From assembly GCF_035818675.1 (NCBI RefSeq), contig NZ_JAYKZZ010000004.1, positions 310,001-374,000 on the forward strand: 64,000 nucleotides of DNA, given 5' to 3'. Origin of the DNA: Parapedobacter flavus (GTDB lineage: Bacteria > Bacteroidota > Bacteroidia > Sphingobacteriales > Sphingobacteriaceae). The position numbers and the translations under genes were made by a program. Shown one piece after another: positions 27,602 to 36,709 of the stretch; position 1 is the first letter of the stretch; every line of letters starts with the position of its first letter. The notes below the pieces were generated by a model. The model ran no database searches. It saw only the letters and a program-made list of their open reading frames with translations, and was not told where the DNA came from.

Positions 27602-28882
27602 ATGATGAAAAAATATAACTATAGCCTGCCATATCTGCTTGTTCTGCTTGCCACTTTTATAGGTTGCCAGAAGCAGGACGCAACTTATCGGGAATTTATC
27701 GAAGGAGGTGAGATTACTTATGTTGGGAAAGCCGATTCCATAAAGGCGTTTCCGGGTAAAAACAGATTGAAGCTCCAATGGCTGCTCATAGCAGATCCGA
27801 ATGTGAGCAACGTACGAGTTTTATGGAATAACAATCAAGATGTATTGGAAGTGCCTGTCAACAAAACATCGGAAATTGATACGGTTTCGATTATTATTCC
27901 CGATTTAAATGAGGGGTCCTATCTCTTCAATGTGTTTACGTATGATATGGATGGAAATTCATCCATCCGGGTGTCAGTAGATGGGCAGGTATACGGCGAT
28001 ACGTATATCGCCTCCCTGTTGAACCGGACTGTCGAAACAGGTTTTTTTGACGATAAAAAATTGAGTATAGTCTGGTACCCTGCTGATGATGAAGAAATCG
28101 GAACAGAACTGGAATATACCGATGAGGATAATGTCACACATACCATTATGGTTTCTCCTAATACAGACACCCTGGCGTTGCCTCATGATTTTCAATTGGG
28201 TACCGCGGTGAGATATCGGTCGTTATATTCACCCGATAGTTTATCCATTGATACGTTTTATACCACTGAATATACCCGTATAGATCCCAATATATGGTAT
28301 GTAGAGCCGCCTGTTGAACTCGATGTAGAACTTGATAAAAGTCTGTTTTCGATATATCCGTTACCTGGTGACGCAGTGGCCGCATCATTTGCCAATAATA
28401 ATTTGGCCAGTTTGTGGAGTGGTGTGTTTATCGGAAATCAGGCGGCAGGAGCCTGGTATCGGACAGTAGATGGATCCGGGATGCCTCATCATTTCAATTT
28501 CGATTTGGGGGTTGTCGCCAAACTTACCAGCCTGCGTGTCTGGCAAAGGGGGGCTTTCGACCAGAATAGTTTGGTATATGCGAATGCAAATTTACGTAAA
28601 TGGGAAATATGGGGAAGCACCGATCCCGCACCGGACGGGAGTTATGATGGGTGGACGCACCTGCTAACGTGCGAGTCTTTTAAACCATCGGGGTTGCCCG
28701 TAGGACAACGTTCGCCAGAGGACATCGAGTATGCTCAGGCGGGAGATTTGTTTGAGTTTGCTGAAGATGTCCCGGAAGTACGATACATTCGTGTAAAAGT
28801 ATTGGAAACTTGGGGGAATACGACGGCCATGTTTGCAAGCGAATTTACTTTTCGGGCAAGTGAATTGACAGAAGTGGATTAA
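27602..28882 (+). CDS. Surface lipoprotein with DUF4998-like and DUF5000-like (discoidin) domains
   Basis: The 426-residue protein has a lipoprotein signal (FIGC, Cys near 22); a second ATG follows at once (27605). Residues about 25-220 resemble DUF4998, built of two fibronectin-like repeats ('GKNRLKLQWLLIADPNVSNVRVLWNN', 'DDKKLSIVWYPADDEEIGTELEY'). The C-terminal 190 residues match the discoidin-like domain of the preceding gene ('AGAWYRTVDGSGMPHHFNFDLG', 'PEVRYIRVKVLETWG'), showing duplication of that module. It is an exposed glycan-binding accessory of the SusCD pair. NanM follows 8 nt on. Confidence 0.8.
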   Translation: MMKKYNYSLPYLLVLLATFIGCQKQDATYREFIEGGEITYVGKADSIKAFPGKNRLKLQWLLIADPNVSNVRVLWNNNQDVLEVPVNKTSEIDTVSIIIPDLNEGSYLFNVFTYDMDGNSSIRVSVDGQVYGDTYIASLLNRTVETGFFDDKKLSIVWYPADDEEIGTELEYTDEDNVTHTIMVSPNTDTLALPHDFQLGTAVRYRSLYSPDSLSIDTFYTTEYTRIDPNIWYVEPPVELDVELDKSLFSIYPLPGDAVAASFANNNLASLWSGVFIGNQAAGAWYRTVDGSGMPHHFNFDLGVVAKLTSLRVWQRGAFDQNSLVYANANLRKWEIWGSTDPAPDGSYDGWTHLLTCESFKPSGLPVGQRSPEDIEYAQAGDLFEFAEDVPEVRYIRVKVLETWGNTTAMFASEFTFRASELTEVD

Positions 28883-28890
28883 AAAATGTA

Positions 28891-29970
28891 ATGGATTCTA
28901 CACGCACACTTTTTCTGTTATTCATGCCCTATTTCCTTGTCATGCCCGGTACATTGATGGCGCAAGATCTGTCTTGGAATCTAGCCGGGTCATTACCTGT
29001 GGAAAAAGGGTTGAGTGGAATGGTTGCGGGAGTGAGCAACGGCGCGCTGATTGTAGCCGGGGGCAGTAATTTTTCAGCGCCGATCTTACAGGGGGGTACT
29101 AAGGTATTTTACGATGATATTTATGTGGCCACAGATCTAGCACAGCTCAATTGGAGACATGCGGGCAAGCTGCCTAAGGTACTGGCTAATTCGGCATCGG
29201 TTTGCGTTGGCGGTGGTATATTGGTAATGGGAGGTACTGATGGTTCTTCCGTGTCTGATGATGTGTTTTTTCTAGCGTGGGATGAAACAACCCAACGTAT
29301 CACAATAGACAGCTCCTTTCCCCGTTTACCCTACCCGGTCGAGTCATTATCGGCAACGTGTTTGCAACATACGGTATATGTAGCCGGAGGAAACGCGGCG
29401 GATGGTAAGTCGAAACACAATTTCTGGAAGCTAAAGCTTGAGGGTACTGTTGATATACCGCGGGCGCAATGGGAAGAAATGCCGCCATGGCCGGGAGCCG
29501 AACGTGCCGGATCGGTATTGGTTGGATATGCGGACGGGGTGTGCGAAAGGATTTATTTATTTGGTGGAAAAGGAACACAATATTACAGTGATGCCTATGC
29601 ATACGATCCGCAGAGCAACACTTGGAAGATACTGGCTCCCTTACCAAGACCGGCTTATTTTAGCCATGCAGTGACCATGGGTGCCGCGCAAATAGCTGTA
29701 TTCAGCGGGTCAGATGGTCATAATGCTACACAGGCCATTGCTATGCAGGATAATTACCACATGCCCAAGGATGTTCTCTCTTATCATACGCTCAATAATG
29801 AGTGGTTCGTGTTGGGCGACATGCCGGTAGGTGTGGCAGGGGCTGGAATTGTAAAGCGGAATAATCAAATACTGATCATCGGCGGAGAACTGAGGCCAGG
29901 AATACGTACCGGTGTAATTCAAATCGGAGCATTGCAGACCGATTTTCAAGGTCTGCCAATTGTGAGATAA
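28891..29970 (+). CDS. nanM: N-acetylneuraminate epimerase (mutarotase), Kelch propeller
   Basis: The 359-residue protein has a signal peptide (about 1-25, ending MAQ), so it acts in the periplasm. Kelch repeats are seen as 'GALIVAGGSNF', 'GGILVMGGTDGSSVSDDVFFL', 'HTVYVAGGNAADGKSKHNFWKL', 'ERIYLFGGKGTQYYSDAYAYD' and 'NQILIIGGELRPGIRTGVIQI'. The layout fits the NanM family, which speeds conversion of alpha-sialic acid, the form released by sialidases, to the beta form preferred for uptake. It starts 8 nt after the lipoprotein gene and ends 1 nt before the next. A second NanM-like gene begins at 63840 and shares the 'AGVSNG' start of the propeller. Confidence 0.85.
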   Translation: MDSTRTLFLLFMPYFLVMPGTLMAQDLSWNLAGSLPVEKGLSGMVAGVSNGALIVAGGSNFSAPILQGGTKVFYDDIYVATDLAQLNWRHAGKLPKVLANSASVCVGGGILVMGGTDGSSVSDDVFFLAWDETTQRITIDSSFPRLPYPVESLSATCLQHTVYVAGGNAADGKSKHNFWKLKLEGTVDIPRAQWEEMPPWPGAERAGSVLVGYADGVCERIYLFGGKGTQYYSDAYAYDPQSNTWKILAPLPRPAYFSHAVTMGAAQIAVFSGSDGHNATQAIAMQDNYHMPKDVLSYHTLNNEWFVLGDMPVGVAGAGIVKRNNQILIIGGELRPGIRTGVIQIGALQTDFQGLPIVR

Positions 29971-29971
29971 T

Positions 29972-31549
29972 ATGATGAAATGGAATCCATATGATGGGAA
30001 TATCAATAGATTTGGCGTAAAGCGAGTGCTTTTTTTTGTTGCTGCATTGATTTGCTTGTTGGCCGTAGGCGTAGACGATACAGAAAGTTCCGGTCAGGAG
30101 CGGGGCGTAGAGGTGGTTAATGTGGGTTCAAAGCTGGAATTGATGATAAATGGATTCCTTATCGATAGCTATTACGGCGATGTGAAACATAAATTGCACC
30201 ATCCCCAATCGCAGAACATCGCAATTGTTCATGATAGCCCATGGGAACAAGGGAGAGGTACTTACCACACTATATTCAAGGACGGTGACGTATACAGGAT
30301 GTATTACAGTGCTGGCAAAAGTTTTATCTGTTATGCTGAAAGCCAGGATGGTGTGCATTTCCGGAAGCCCGATTTGGGGATTGTGGATTTCGATGGGGCC
30401 GGCACTAATAATATTGTATGGAAAGGCGGGCCTATCAGCCACAACCTTACGCCATTCAAGGATACCAATCCGAATTGTCCACCCGAGCGTCGTTATAAAG
30501 CAATAGGCGGCGTAGATACTTCCGGTGTTTTTGCCTTGGTTTCGGCCGATGGTATACAATGGTCAAAATTGTCCGATCAAGCTGTTCTAACGGATGGTTG
30601 GTTTGATTCGCAAAATACTGTCTTTTGGGACAGTACACGAGGTCATTACCGGATGTACTACCGTGATTGGCACAGGCAGAGCCCTGCACGCAAGGTTCGG
30701 GGTATTGTGACCGATAGGATTTATCGAGGTATTAAAACCGCTATCTCAGCGGATTTCACTAATTGGGCCGAGGCTCGATGGCTCGAATACAATAATGCAC
30801 CAAATGGAGATCATTTATTAGAACACACACACTTGTATACAAATTCGATCAAGCCGTATTACCGTGCACCACATATCTATTTGGGTTTTCCGGTACGTTA
30901 TGTCGAAAGGGCGTTTGGTGCGTCCAGCAGGCAGTTGCCCAATGCGGAAAGGCATGAGCAACATATGCGGCGCATAGGGCGCGAGAATGCGCTCACAGAA
31001 GGGGCGCTCATTGCAAGTCGCAACGGTACTACTTTCGATTATTGGAGCGAGGCCTTCATCAGGCCGGGATTGCGTAATAACAATTGGGTTTACGGTGACA
31101 ATTACGTGGCATGGCATGCCGTTGAAACTATGTCTGGACTATCTGATCAAATTCAGGAACTTTCTCTTTATGCTACGGAGAATTCTGGTACACGCAAACC
31201 TAAGCAGCTCCGCCGCTATACGCTCCGGATTGACGGTTTTGTTTCCCTAAATGCTTCGCTTGTTGGTGGCGGTATAGTAACTAAGCCAATCCGGTTTGAT
31301 GGAGTCCGTTTGATTATCAACTACGCCAGTTCTGCGGTGGGTGGCTTGAGAGTCGAAATTCAGAATAGCGAGGGTAAGCCAATATCCGGTTATACCTTGT
31401 CTGATTGTGACGAGATATATGGAGACCAATTGGATCGCACGGTGACATGGAATGGTAGCGAGGACGTCGCAGACCTTAGCAACAAACCGATCAGGCTCCG
31501 TTTTTCGCTCGCTGACGCGGACTTATATAGTTTTGTGTTTCTCGAATAG
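29972..31549 (+). CDS. Five-bladed-propeller glycosyl hydrolase-like protein (GH32/GH43-like fold), exported
   Basis: The 525-residue protein has a hydrophobic export segment at about 17-36. The start of the mature part, 'LMINGFLIDSYYGDVKHKLHHP', is typical of a large family of uncharacterised propeller proteins annotated as beta-fructosidase-like or glycosyl hydrolase. Blade-like repeats follow ('GDVYRMYYSAGKSFICYAESQDGVHF', 'GHYRMYYRDWHR', 'PHIYLGFPVRYVERAF'), and a C-terminal beta-sandwich starts about 410. I cannot point to catalytic acids with confidence. Its position 1 nt after nanM and before a dehydrogenase pair suggests action on a sialylated or acidic glycan, possibly as an unusual sialidase. 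That is inference only. Confidence 0.6.
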   Translation: MMKWNPYDGNINRFGVKRVLFFVAALICLLAVGVDDTESSGQERGVEVVNVGSKLELMINGFLIDSYYGDVKHKLHHPQSQNIAIVHDSPWEQGRGTYHTIFKDGDVYRMYYSAGKSFICYAESQDGVHFRKPDLGIVDFDGAGTNNIVWKGGPISHNLTPFKDTNPNCPPERRYKAIGGVDTSGVFALVSADGIQWSKLSDQAVLTDGWFDSQNTVFWDSTRGHYRMYYRDWHRQSPARKVRGIVTDRIYRGIKTAISADFTNWAEARWLEYNNAPNGDHLLEHTHLYTNSIKPYYRAPHIYLGFPVRYVERAFGASSRQLPNAERHEQHMRRIGRENALTEGALIASRNGTTFDYWSEAFIRPGLRNNNWVYGDNYVAWHAVETMSGLSDQIQELSLYATENSGTRKPKQLRRYTLRIDGFVSLNASLVGGGIVTKPIRFDGVRLIINYASSAVGGLRVEIQNSEGKPISGYTLSDCDEIYGDQLDRTVTWNGSEDVADLSNKPIRLRFSLADADLYSFVFLE

Positions 31550-31620
31550 CTTCGGTCAGGGAGATGCCAATCCCGGTTTGGAGCTAAGCATGCCGCTTTT
31601 TAGCTTTTGTAATATTAAGA

Positions 31621-32559
31621 ATGATATATATGAAACATGTAATTGCGTTAGACTACGCACTAAGTAAATTCCGGCCGCTTGCAACAATCATCAGTTATGA
31701 TGATTTTGACAAGGGTCTCAACGGATGGATAGACTTACACCCCAATTATGTCGGTAATGGATTCAATACATTACGGTATAGCCATGTTGACAAAACCCAG
31801 TGGGGGCCCATCATGCTGAGCTCGGCCAGCTTCCGTTTTGCGGGCACACACGGATCGATGGATGGTACCTATTCCCTCAAACTATCGACAAGACCAGTTG
31901 CCAATGTGTATACAGAAGCACCGGCACCCGGGAGTTTGTCGCACGGAATCAAGCGGTTGACTACGCATTTACCCAAAGGCCTTCGGCAATTTGAGATGTG
32001 GTACGCTTATACACCTGAGCAGGACCGTCAAGGGCTTAGCGAACAGGCGATGCGCGCATTCGGTGTGTTTTTTGATATTCAGGACGATGATTACCGGTAT
32101 TTTATCGGAGCCCGTTATCTTAATGCGGTGGATGGCGAGATGGTTAGGAAATGGCAGGTTTTTCAGGCGAAGGATGTATCCGATCTGGAGTGGGCTTACG
32201 GGGTGGAAAACGACTGGTGTAAGCATGGTATAGATGCCATGTGGTACGGGAACCGCAGGCCCGATGGTTCTACCGATGGTTTCGAATGGGTTCCGGATGG
32301 TTACCAAGACCTCTGCTACAATGAGAGTGATGATAAAATCAATTGGAGTTATCTCCGTTTATTGATCGATACGGAGAAGCGGGAGTATGTAGAGTTACAG
32401 TCGGGCAGTACCGTGTTTGACCTGCGGGGCATGAAACCTACCCTTACTCCGCCTTATGCCAGAATCAAAGGGCTGTTCAATCCCAGTGTCTGGGTAGAGA
32501 ACGATACAGACCGGAGTGTGTTTTTTTATGTGGATTCCATTGTAATTTCCGGAGAATAA
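31621..32559 (+). CDS. Conserved protein of unknown function, beta-rich, no signal peptide
   Basis: I do not recognise the 312-residue protein. It is aromatic and acidic, with strands such as 'FDIQDDDYRYFIGARYL', 'RQFEMWYAYTP' and 'NPSVWVENDTDRSVFFYVDS', which suggests a jelly-roll (concanavalin-like) fold. There is no signal peptide, unlike nearly all its neighbours, so a cytoplasmic role is implied unless the start is wrong; Met4 is an alternative. It lies 71 nt after the propeller gene and 7 nt before a 111-residue unknown gene, and both sit just upstream of the GMC dehydrogenase pair. This gives it a place in the same pathway, but no activity can be proposed. Confidence 0.7.
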   Translation: MIYMKHVIALDYALSKFRPLATIISYDDFDKGLNGWIDLHPNYVGNGFNTLRYSHVDKTQWGPIMLSSASFRFAGTHGSMDGTYSLKLSTRPVANVYTEAPAPGSLSHGIKRLTTHLPKGLRQFEMWYAYTPEQDRQGLSEQAMRAFGVFFDIQDDDYRYFIGARYLNAVDGEMVRKWQVFQAKDVSDLEWAYGVENDWCKHGIDAMWYGNRRPDGSTDGFEWVPDGYQDLCYNESDDKINWSYLRLLIDTEKREYVELQSGSTVFDLRGMKPTLTPPYARIKGLFNPSVWVENDTDRSVFFYVDSIVISGE

Positions 32560-32566
32560 ATATCAG

Positions 32567-32902
32567 ATGAGACATTTTCATGCATCGGCGGTAGAGCGCC
32601 GGATAACGATTACGGACAATTTGGTTTCCCACCCCATGGAAGCGGGTTGGGCGTCGGAAGCTATTTTCTTTTTGATTGTTGAGGAAGTACAGGGTACGGA
32701 TGCAAAATTACAGGCCACGGTCGAGATTTCTGCGGATGGGATCAATTGGATCCCGGAAGGAACGGAGTTTCCTATAATCAAGCAACCCGGTCATTATTTT
32801 GCCAAAGTTTCACATTTTGGTAATTGGCTGCGGGTAAATGGTGTGGTGTCGGGAACAGATGCTTCCATCAAGCTATCTGTGCACCTGCATACCAAATCAT
32901 AA
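32567..32902 (+). CDS. Small conserved protein of unknown function (111 aa)
   Basis: The frame starts 7 nt after the previous stop and stays open for 111 codons. The protein looks like one beta-sandwich domain: 'EAIFFLIVEEVQGTDAKLQATVEISADGINWIPEGTEF' then 'HYFAKVSHFGNWLRVNGVVSG'. Patterns such as 'EISADGINW' occur in small binding domains. There is no signal peptide. It is almost certainly translated with the gene before it. The pair may form a complex, but this is not shown by sequence. Confidence 0.68.
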   Translation: MRHFHASAVERRITITDNLVSHPMEAGWASEAIFFLIVEEVQGTDAKLQATVEISADGINWIPEGTEFPIIKQPGHYFAKVSHFGNWLRVNGVVSGTDASIKLSVHLHTKS

Positions 32903-32915
32903 CATAGCAGGTACT

Positions 32916-33488
32916 ATGGATAGAAGATCAGCAATTAAGACGACAGCGATTTTGATGGGAGGGGCGGTTTCCCCGCTTGGGCTTAGTGTGTTCATCAATG
33001 GGTGTACGCAAGAGACGGGGTACGAAAGTGTGGGTGCGTTTTCCCCGCATCAGGTTGGTATGCTGGTTGAAATAGCAGATATAATTATTCCGGAAACGGA
33101 AATACCGGGAGCCAAATCCGCTCAGGTAGGGCCTGTTATGGCCCGGATCATAAGCGATTGTTATCCAGACCGTGTCCTGCAGGACTTTTTTGCGGGCTTC
33201 GCCGAATTTGAGCGGCAGGCTAGGCAGCGCTTCCGGAAAGATTTTAGCAAATTGGAAATTGCTGAACGGGCTCAGTGGTTGCAGGAGTGGAGAGCACAGG
33301 TTTTGGAGGAAGAAACCGAAAAAGCGAAACAGAACCTGCTTTTTTTCGCGATGGTAAGAGACCTGACCATATTGTGTTACACGACATCTGAAATAGGCAG
33401 CACACAATTACTGGAATATATACCGGTGCCGGGCCGGTTTGACGGATGTATGGATTACAAAGAAGAGGATAAGCGGTATGTTATTTAG
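32916..33488 (+). CDS. Gluconate 2-dehydrogenase subunit 3-like small subunit, Tat signal
   Basis: The ATG at 32916 gives a 190-residue protein starting MDRRSAIKTTAILMGGAVSP, a twin-arginine signal. The frame could extend upstream to 32838 but only inside the previous gene. The mature part matches gluconate 2-dehydrogenase subunit 3 ('SPHQVGMLVEIADIIIPETEIPGAKSAQV'), the small helper subunit that escorts a GMC flavoprotein through the Tat system. The GMC subunit follows 18 nt later. Such pairs form periplasmic sugar dehydrogenases, including glucoside 3-dehydrogenases. No cytochrome c gene lies next to it, so the electron acceptor is unknown. Confidence 0.85.
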   Translation: MDRRSAIKTTAILMGGAVSPLGLSVFINGCTQETGYESVGAFSPHQVGMLVEIADIIIPETEIPGAKSAQVGPVMARIISDCYPDRVLQDFFAGFAEFERQARQRFRKDFSKLEIAERAQWLQEWRAQVLEEETEKAKQNLLFFAMVRDLTILCYTTSEIGSTQLLEYIPVPGRFDGCMDYKEEDKRYVI

Positions 33489-33506
33489 ACCGATCATATA
33501 CAAGTT

Positions 33507-35207
33507 ATGAACTTGAATTTAAAAGCAAAAGAGCAACATACGTATGATGCCATTGTAATCGGAACCGGAATCAGTGGCGGCTGGGCCGCCAAGGAACTTA
33601 CGGAGAAGGGGTTGAATGTGCTGATGTTAGAACGAGGTCGAAATATTGAGCATATCAAAGACTATGACACAGCCTTGAAAGCTCCGTGGCAGTTCACCTA
33701 CCGCGGCCGGATTACGGAAGAACAAAAGCGGACCCATCCCGTACAACGAAGGGCAAGGGGATATAATGAATATAATGAAAGTTTATGGGTAAATGATGAA
33801 GAATGCCCTTACACAGAAATCAAGCGTTTTGATTGGTTTCGCGGTTACCATGTGGGTGGGCGGTCTTTGATGTGGGGTAGGCAATGCTACCGGTTGAGCG
33901 ACCTGGATTTTGAAGCCAATCTCAAAGATGGTTATGGGGTGGACTGGCCGATCCGGTATCGGGACATAGCACCGTGGTATGATTATGTGGAGCGTTTTGC
34001 GGGAATCAGTGGACAACAAGAAAATCTTTCCCATTTACCCGATGGTCAGTTTTTGCCACCGATGGAACTGAATTGTGTAGAAAAATCGGTAAAGGCAAGG
34101 ATTGAGCAGCATTATGAAAGAAACCGTGTCATGACCATAGGCCGCGTAGCTAACTTAACAGTGCCCCATAACGGAAGGGGACAGTGTATGTACCGGTATC
34201 TGTGTAACCGGGGATGCCCCTTCGGTGCTTATTTCAGTACCCAGTCAGCCACACTGCCCGCAGCCATGGCTACCGGACGGCTTACGCTTCGCCCGTTTTC
34301 TATTGTGACTCATATGCTGTACGATAAGGAAACCCAGAAGGCAACAGGTGTTTCAATAATTGATGCAGAAACGCATGAGACGATTGAATTCTATGCCAAG
34401 ATTATCTTTGTGAATGCATCAGCATTGGCGACGACGTTCATTCTGTTGAATTCTAAATCGGAGGCGCATCCCGAGGGGCTGGGAAATCAAAGCGGCCATC
34501 TGGGGCACAACCTGATGGACCACCATTTCCGGTGTGGCGCCAAAGGAGAAGCCGAGGGCTTTGATGATAAATATATGTATGGGCGGAGGCCGACCGGAAT
34601 ATACATCCCCAGGTTTCGGAACATCAACGGTGAAAAACGGGCGTACTTGCGCGGTTTTGGATACCAGGGAGGAGCAACACGGTCGGGGTGGCAGAATACG
34701 GTTGCCGAGCTTGCATTCGGCCGGGAATTGAAAACCGCACTGGCCGAACCTGGAAAATGGACGATCGGATTTAACGGCTTTGGCGAAACGTTGCCCTACT
34801 ATGAAAATAAGGTATCGATCGATTATACGAAAACAGATAAATGGGGTCAACCCGTATTGGCAATTGACTGTGAGTTCCGGGAAAATGAAATGAAGATGCG
34901 CAAAGACATGATGGAAGATGCTGCTGAAATGCTTGAGGTGGGCGGTGTGAAGAACGTGACAACTTATAATGACAGGACTTTCCCGGGAGCAGCCATACAC
35001 GAAATGGGTACCGCCCGTATGGGGAAAGACCCCAAGACCTCCGTGCTCAACCAATGGAATCAAATGCACGAGGTGAAAAATGTATTTGTCACTGACGGGG
35101 CCTGCATGACTTCCAGCGCCTGCCAAAATCCCTCCCTGACTTATATGGCACTTACCGCCCGCGCGTGCGATTATGCGGTTAAAGAGTTAAAAAAGCAGAA
35201 CATCTAA
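33507..35207 (+). CDS. GMC-family FAD sugar dehydrogenase, large subunit
   Basis: The 566-residue flavoprotein has an FAD-binding Rossmann motif near 13-42 ('YDAIVIGTGISGGWAAKELT', with 'LMLERG'). The GMC middle block is 'GGRSLMWGRQCYRLS' near 115. At the C-terminus the catalytic His 498 lies in HEMGTARMG and Asn 541 in CQNPSLTYMAL. It has no signal of its own and would be exported with the Tat-bearing small subunit encoded 18 nt upstream. The domain order resembles the large subunit of glucoside 3-dehydrogenase and related sugar oxidases. In a sialic-acid operon it suggests oxidation of a released sugar in the periplasm before transport by the symporter encoded 33 nt downstream. Substrate is inference. 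Confidence 0.88.
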   Translation: MNLNLKAKEQHTYDAIVIGTGISGGWAAKELTEKGLNVLMLERGRNIEHIKDYDTALKAPWQFTYRGRITEEQKRTHPVQRRARGYNEYNESLWVNDEECPYTEIKRFDWFRGYHVGGRSLMWGRQCYRLSDLDFEANLKDGYGVDWPIRYRDIAPWYDYVERFAGISGQQENLSHLPDGQFLPPMELNCVEKSVKARIEQHYERNRVMTIGRVANLTVPHNGRGQCMYRYLCNRGCPFGAYFSTQSATLPAAMATGRLTLRPFSIVTHMLYDKETQKATGVSIIDAETHETIEFYAKIIFVNASALATTFILLNSKSEAHPEGLGNQSGHLGHNLMDHHFRCGAKGEAEGFDDKYMYGRRPTGIYIPRFRNINGEKRAYLRGFGYQGGATRSGWQNTVAELAFGRELKTALAEPGKWTIGFNGFGETLPYYENKVSIDYTKTDKWGQPVLAIDCEFRENEMKMRKDMMEDAAEMLEVGGVKNVTTYNDRTFPGAAIHEMGTARMGKDPKTSVLNQWNQMHEVKNVFVTDGACMTSSACQNPSLTYMALTARACDYAVKELKKQNI

Positions 35208-35240
35208 TGCAATGACAGAAATAATTCATAACCAATAATT

Positions 35241-36704
35241 ATGCATAAGATTGATTATATTATTCTCATAACTTATTTCGTAGGCGTATTAGCTCTCGCC
35301 GGCTTCTTCAGTAAATCACAAAAATCACTCAAGGATTTCTTTATGGCCAGCGGAAATATTCCCTGGTGGGCGGCTGCGTTTTCCGGTATCGCCACCGTAG
35401 CCAGCGCCATATCGTATATCGGCGGGGTAGGGCTCGGTTTTAGTCATGACTTCTCGTTTTTGCAATATCGGTTAGCTTTACCCATTGCCATCGCCGTTAT
35501 TTGTATCATCGTTCTCCCATTTTTTTATAACCTGAAGCTCTATTCTATCTATGAATATCTCGAAAAGCGGTTTAATCTGGCGATAAGGTTATTGGGTAGT
35601 GGTCTTTTCATTCTTTTTAAATGTTGTTTCTTAGCCATAGGGATATATGCCCCAGCTATTATCATCAGCGTTTTAACCGGGTTTGACATCATCCTCATCG
35701 TGTTACTTACCGGGGTGTTAACCACTTTATATACCTTGATGGGCGGTATGAAAGCAGTGATCTGGACCGACGTGCCCCAGCTGATTATTATGTTGGGCGG
35801 TATCTTTGTTATCATAGGTGTGGGGGTGGCCGGTGTAGACGGCGGATTTGCTGAAGTGATGAATATCGGGAGGGAACACAACAAGTTTGATTATTTCAAT
35901 TTTTCCCCAAAACTGACCGATACATATACGATCTGGAGCGGTATTATCGGAGGGACCTTTTTGATTATTTCCCAATTCGGAACTGACCAATCGGAAATGC
36001 AGCGTTTCTTGACGGTCAATTCCCTGCGAAAGTCCAACATTGCGTTGATTACCTCAGTCCTGTTCGCTACCTTGTTGGGTTTCCTTATATTTTTTGAGGG
36101 ATCAGTGCTGTATGCTTTCTACGAACAGCGGGGGCAGGCCGATATTGCAACCAACGAAGTTTTTATCAGGTTCGTCATCGAAGAGCTACCGGTTGGTGTC
36201 CGGGGATTTCTAATTGCGGCATTATTTGCTGCGGCCATGTCAACCATCAGTTCGGTGCTCAATTCCCTGACAACGGTTTTCCTGTCCGATTTTTACAATC
36301 GTTTTAAGGAAAAGGAAGCTACGGTTACCTTAGCCAGGGTTGTTACCATGGCTATCGGTTTTTTCTCCACATTGCTTGCCTGTTTGGGAGGATACCTTGG
36401 AAACGTACTGGAAGCCGCCACCACGGTCATCAATTTTTTTGGCGGGGCATTGGTTGGTGTATTCCTATTGGGGATGATTAACAGAAAAGCAGGGGCAAAA
36501 GGAGCTTTGATTGGGTTTTTAGGCGGTTTTGTGGCAGTGTCCATGATTGCAGGGCTTACTGACGTTTCCTTTATGTGGTATAGCGCCATTGGCGGCACAA
36601 CTACATATATTCTTGGAAGCTTGGTTAGCTTTGTGCTGAAGGAAAGACTCCGACCCGATCAGTCGTTGTTGGTTTATCAGCGGAAGAAAAAGAGCAAAGT
36701 ATAA
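35241..36704 (+). CDS. Sodium:solute symporter (SSS family), possible sialic acid transporter
   Basis: The 487-residue membrane protein has about 13 hydrophobic segments. It opens with 'DYIILITYFVGVLALAGFFSKSQKSLKDFFMASGNIPWWA', the standard N-terminus of SSS transporters, and carries 'TLYTLMGGMKAVIWTDVPQLI' near 165 and 'QFGTDQSEMQRFLTV' near 245, both family blocks. SSS members include SiaT sialic acid transporters, and no MFS NanT is seen in the window. It is therefore the best candidate to move sialic acid, or the oxidised product of the neighbouring GMC enzyme, into the cytoplasm. It lies between the GMC gene and a sialidase-like gene 5 nt later. Confidence 0.88.
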   Translation: MHKIDYIILITYFVGVLALAGFFSKSQKSLKDFFMASGNIPWWAAAFSGIATVASAISYIGGVGLGFSHDFSFLQYRLALPIAIAVICIIVLPFFYNLKLYSIYEYLEKRFNLAIRLLGSGLFILFKCCFLAIGIYAPAIIISVLTGFDIILIVLLTGVLTTLYTLMGGMKAVIWTDVPQLIIMLGGIFVIIGVGVAGVDGGFAEVMNIGREHNKFDYFNFSPKLTDTYTIWSGIIGGTFLIISQFGTDQSEMQRFLTVNSLRKSNIALITSVLFATLLGFLIFFEGSVLYAFYEQRGQADIATNEVFIRFVIEELPVGVRGFLIAALFAAAMSTISSVLNSLTTVFLSDFYNRFKEKEATVTLARVVTMAIGFFSTLLACLGGYLGNVLEAATTVINFFGGALVGVFLLGMINRKAGAKGALIGFLGGFVAVSMIAGLTDVSFMWYSAIGGTTTYILGSLVSFVLKERLRPDQSLLVYQRKKKSKV

Positions 36705-36709
36705 TAGGT

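Noticed and set aside
31582..31605. AGCTAA ... TTAGCT repeat before the unknown gene at 31621 as a terminator
   Set aside because: The stem is 6 bp with a 12-nt loop and few G or C pairs. The following genes appear to be in the same operon.
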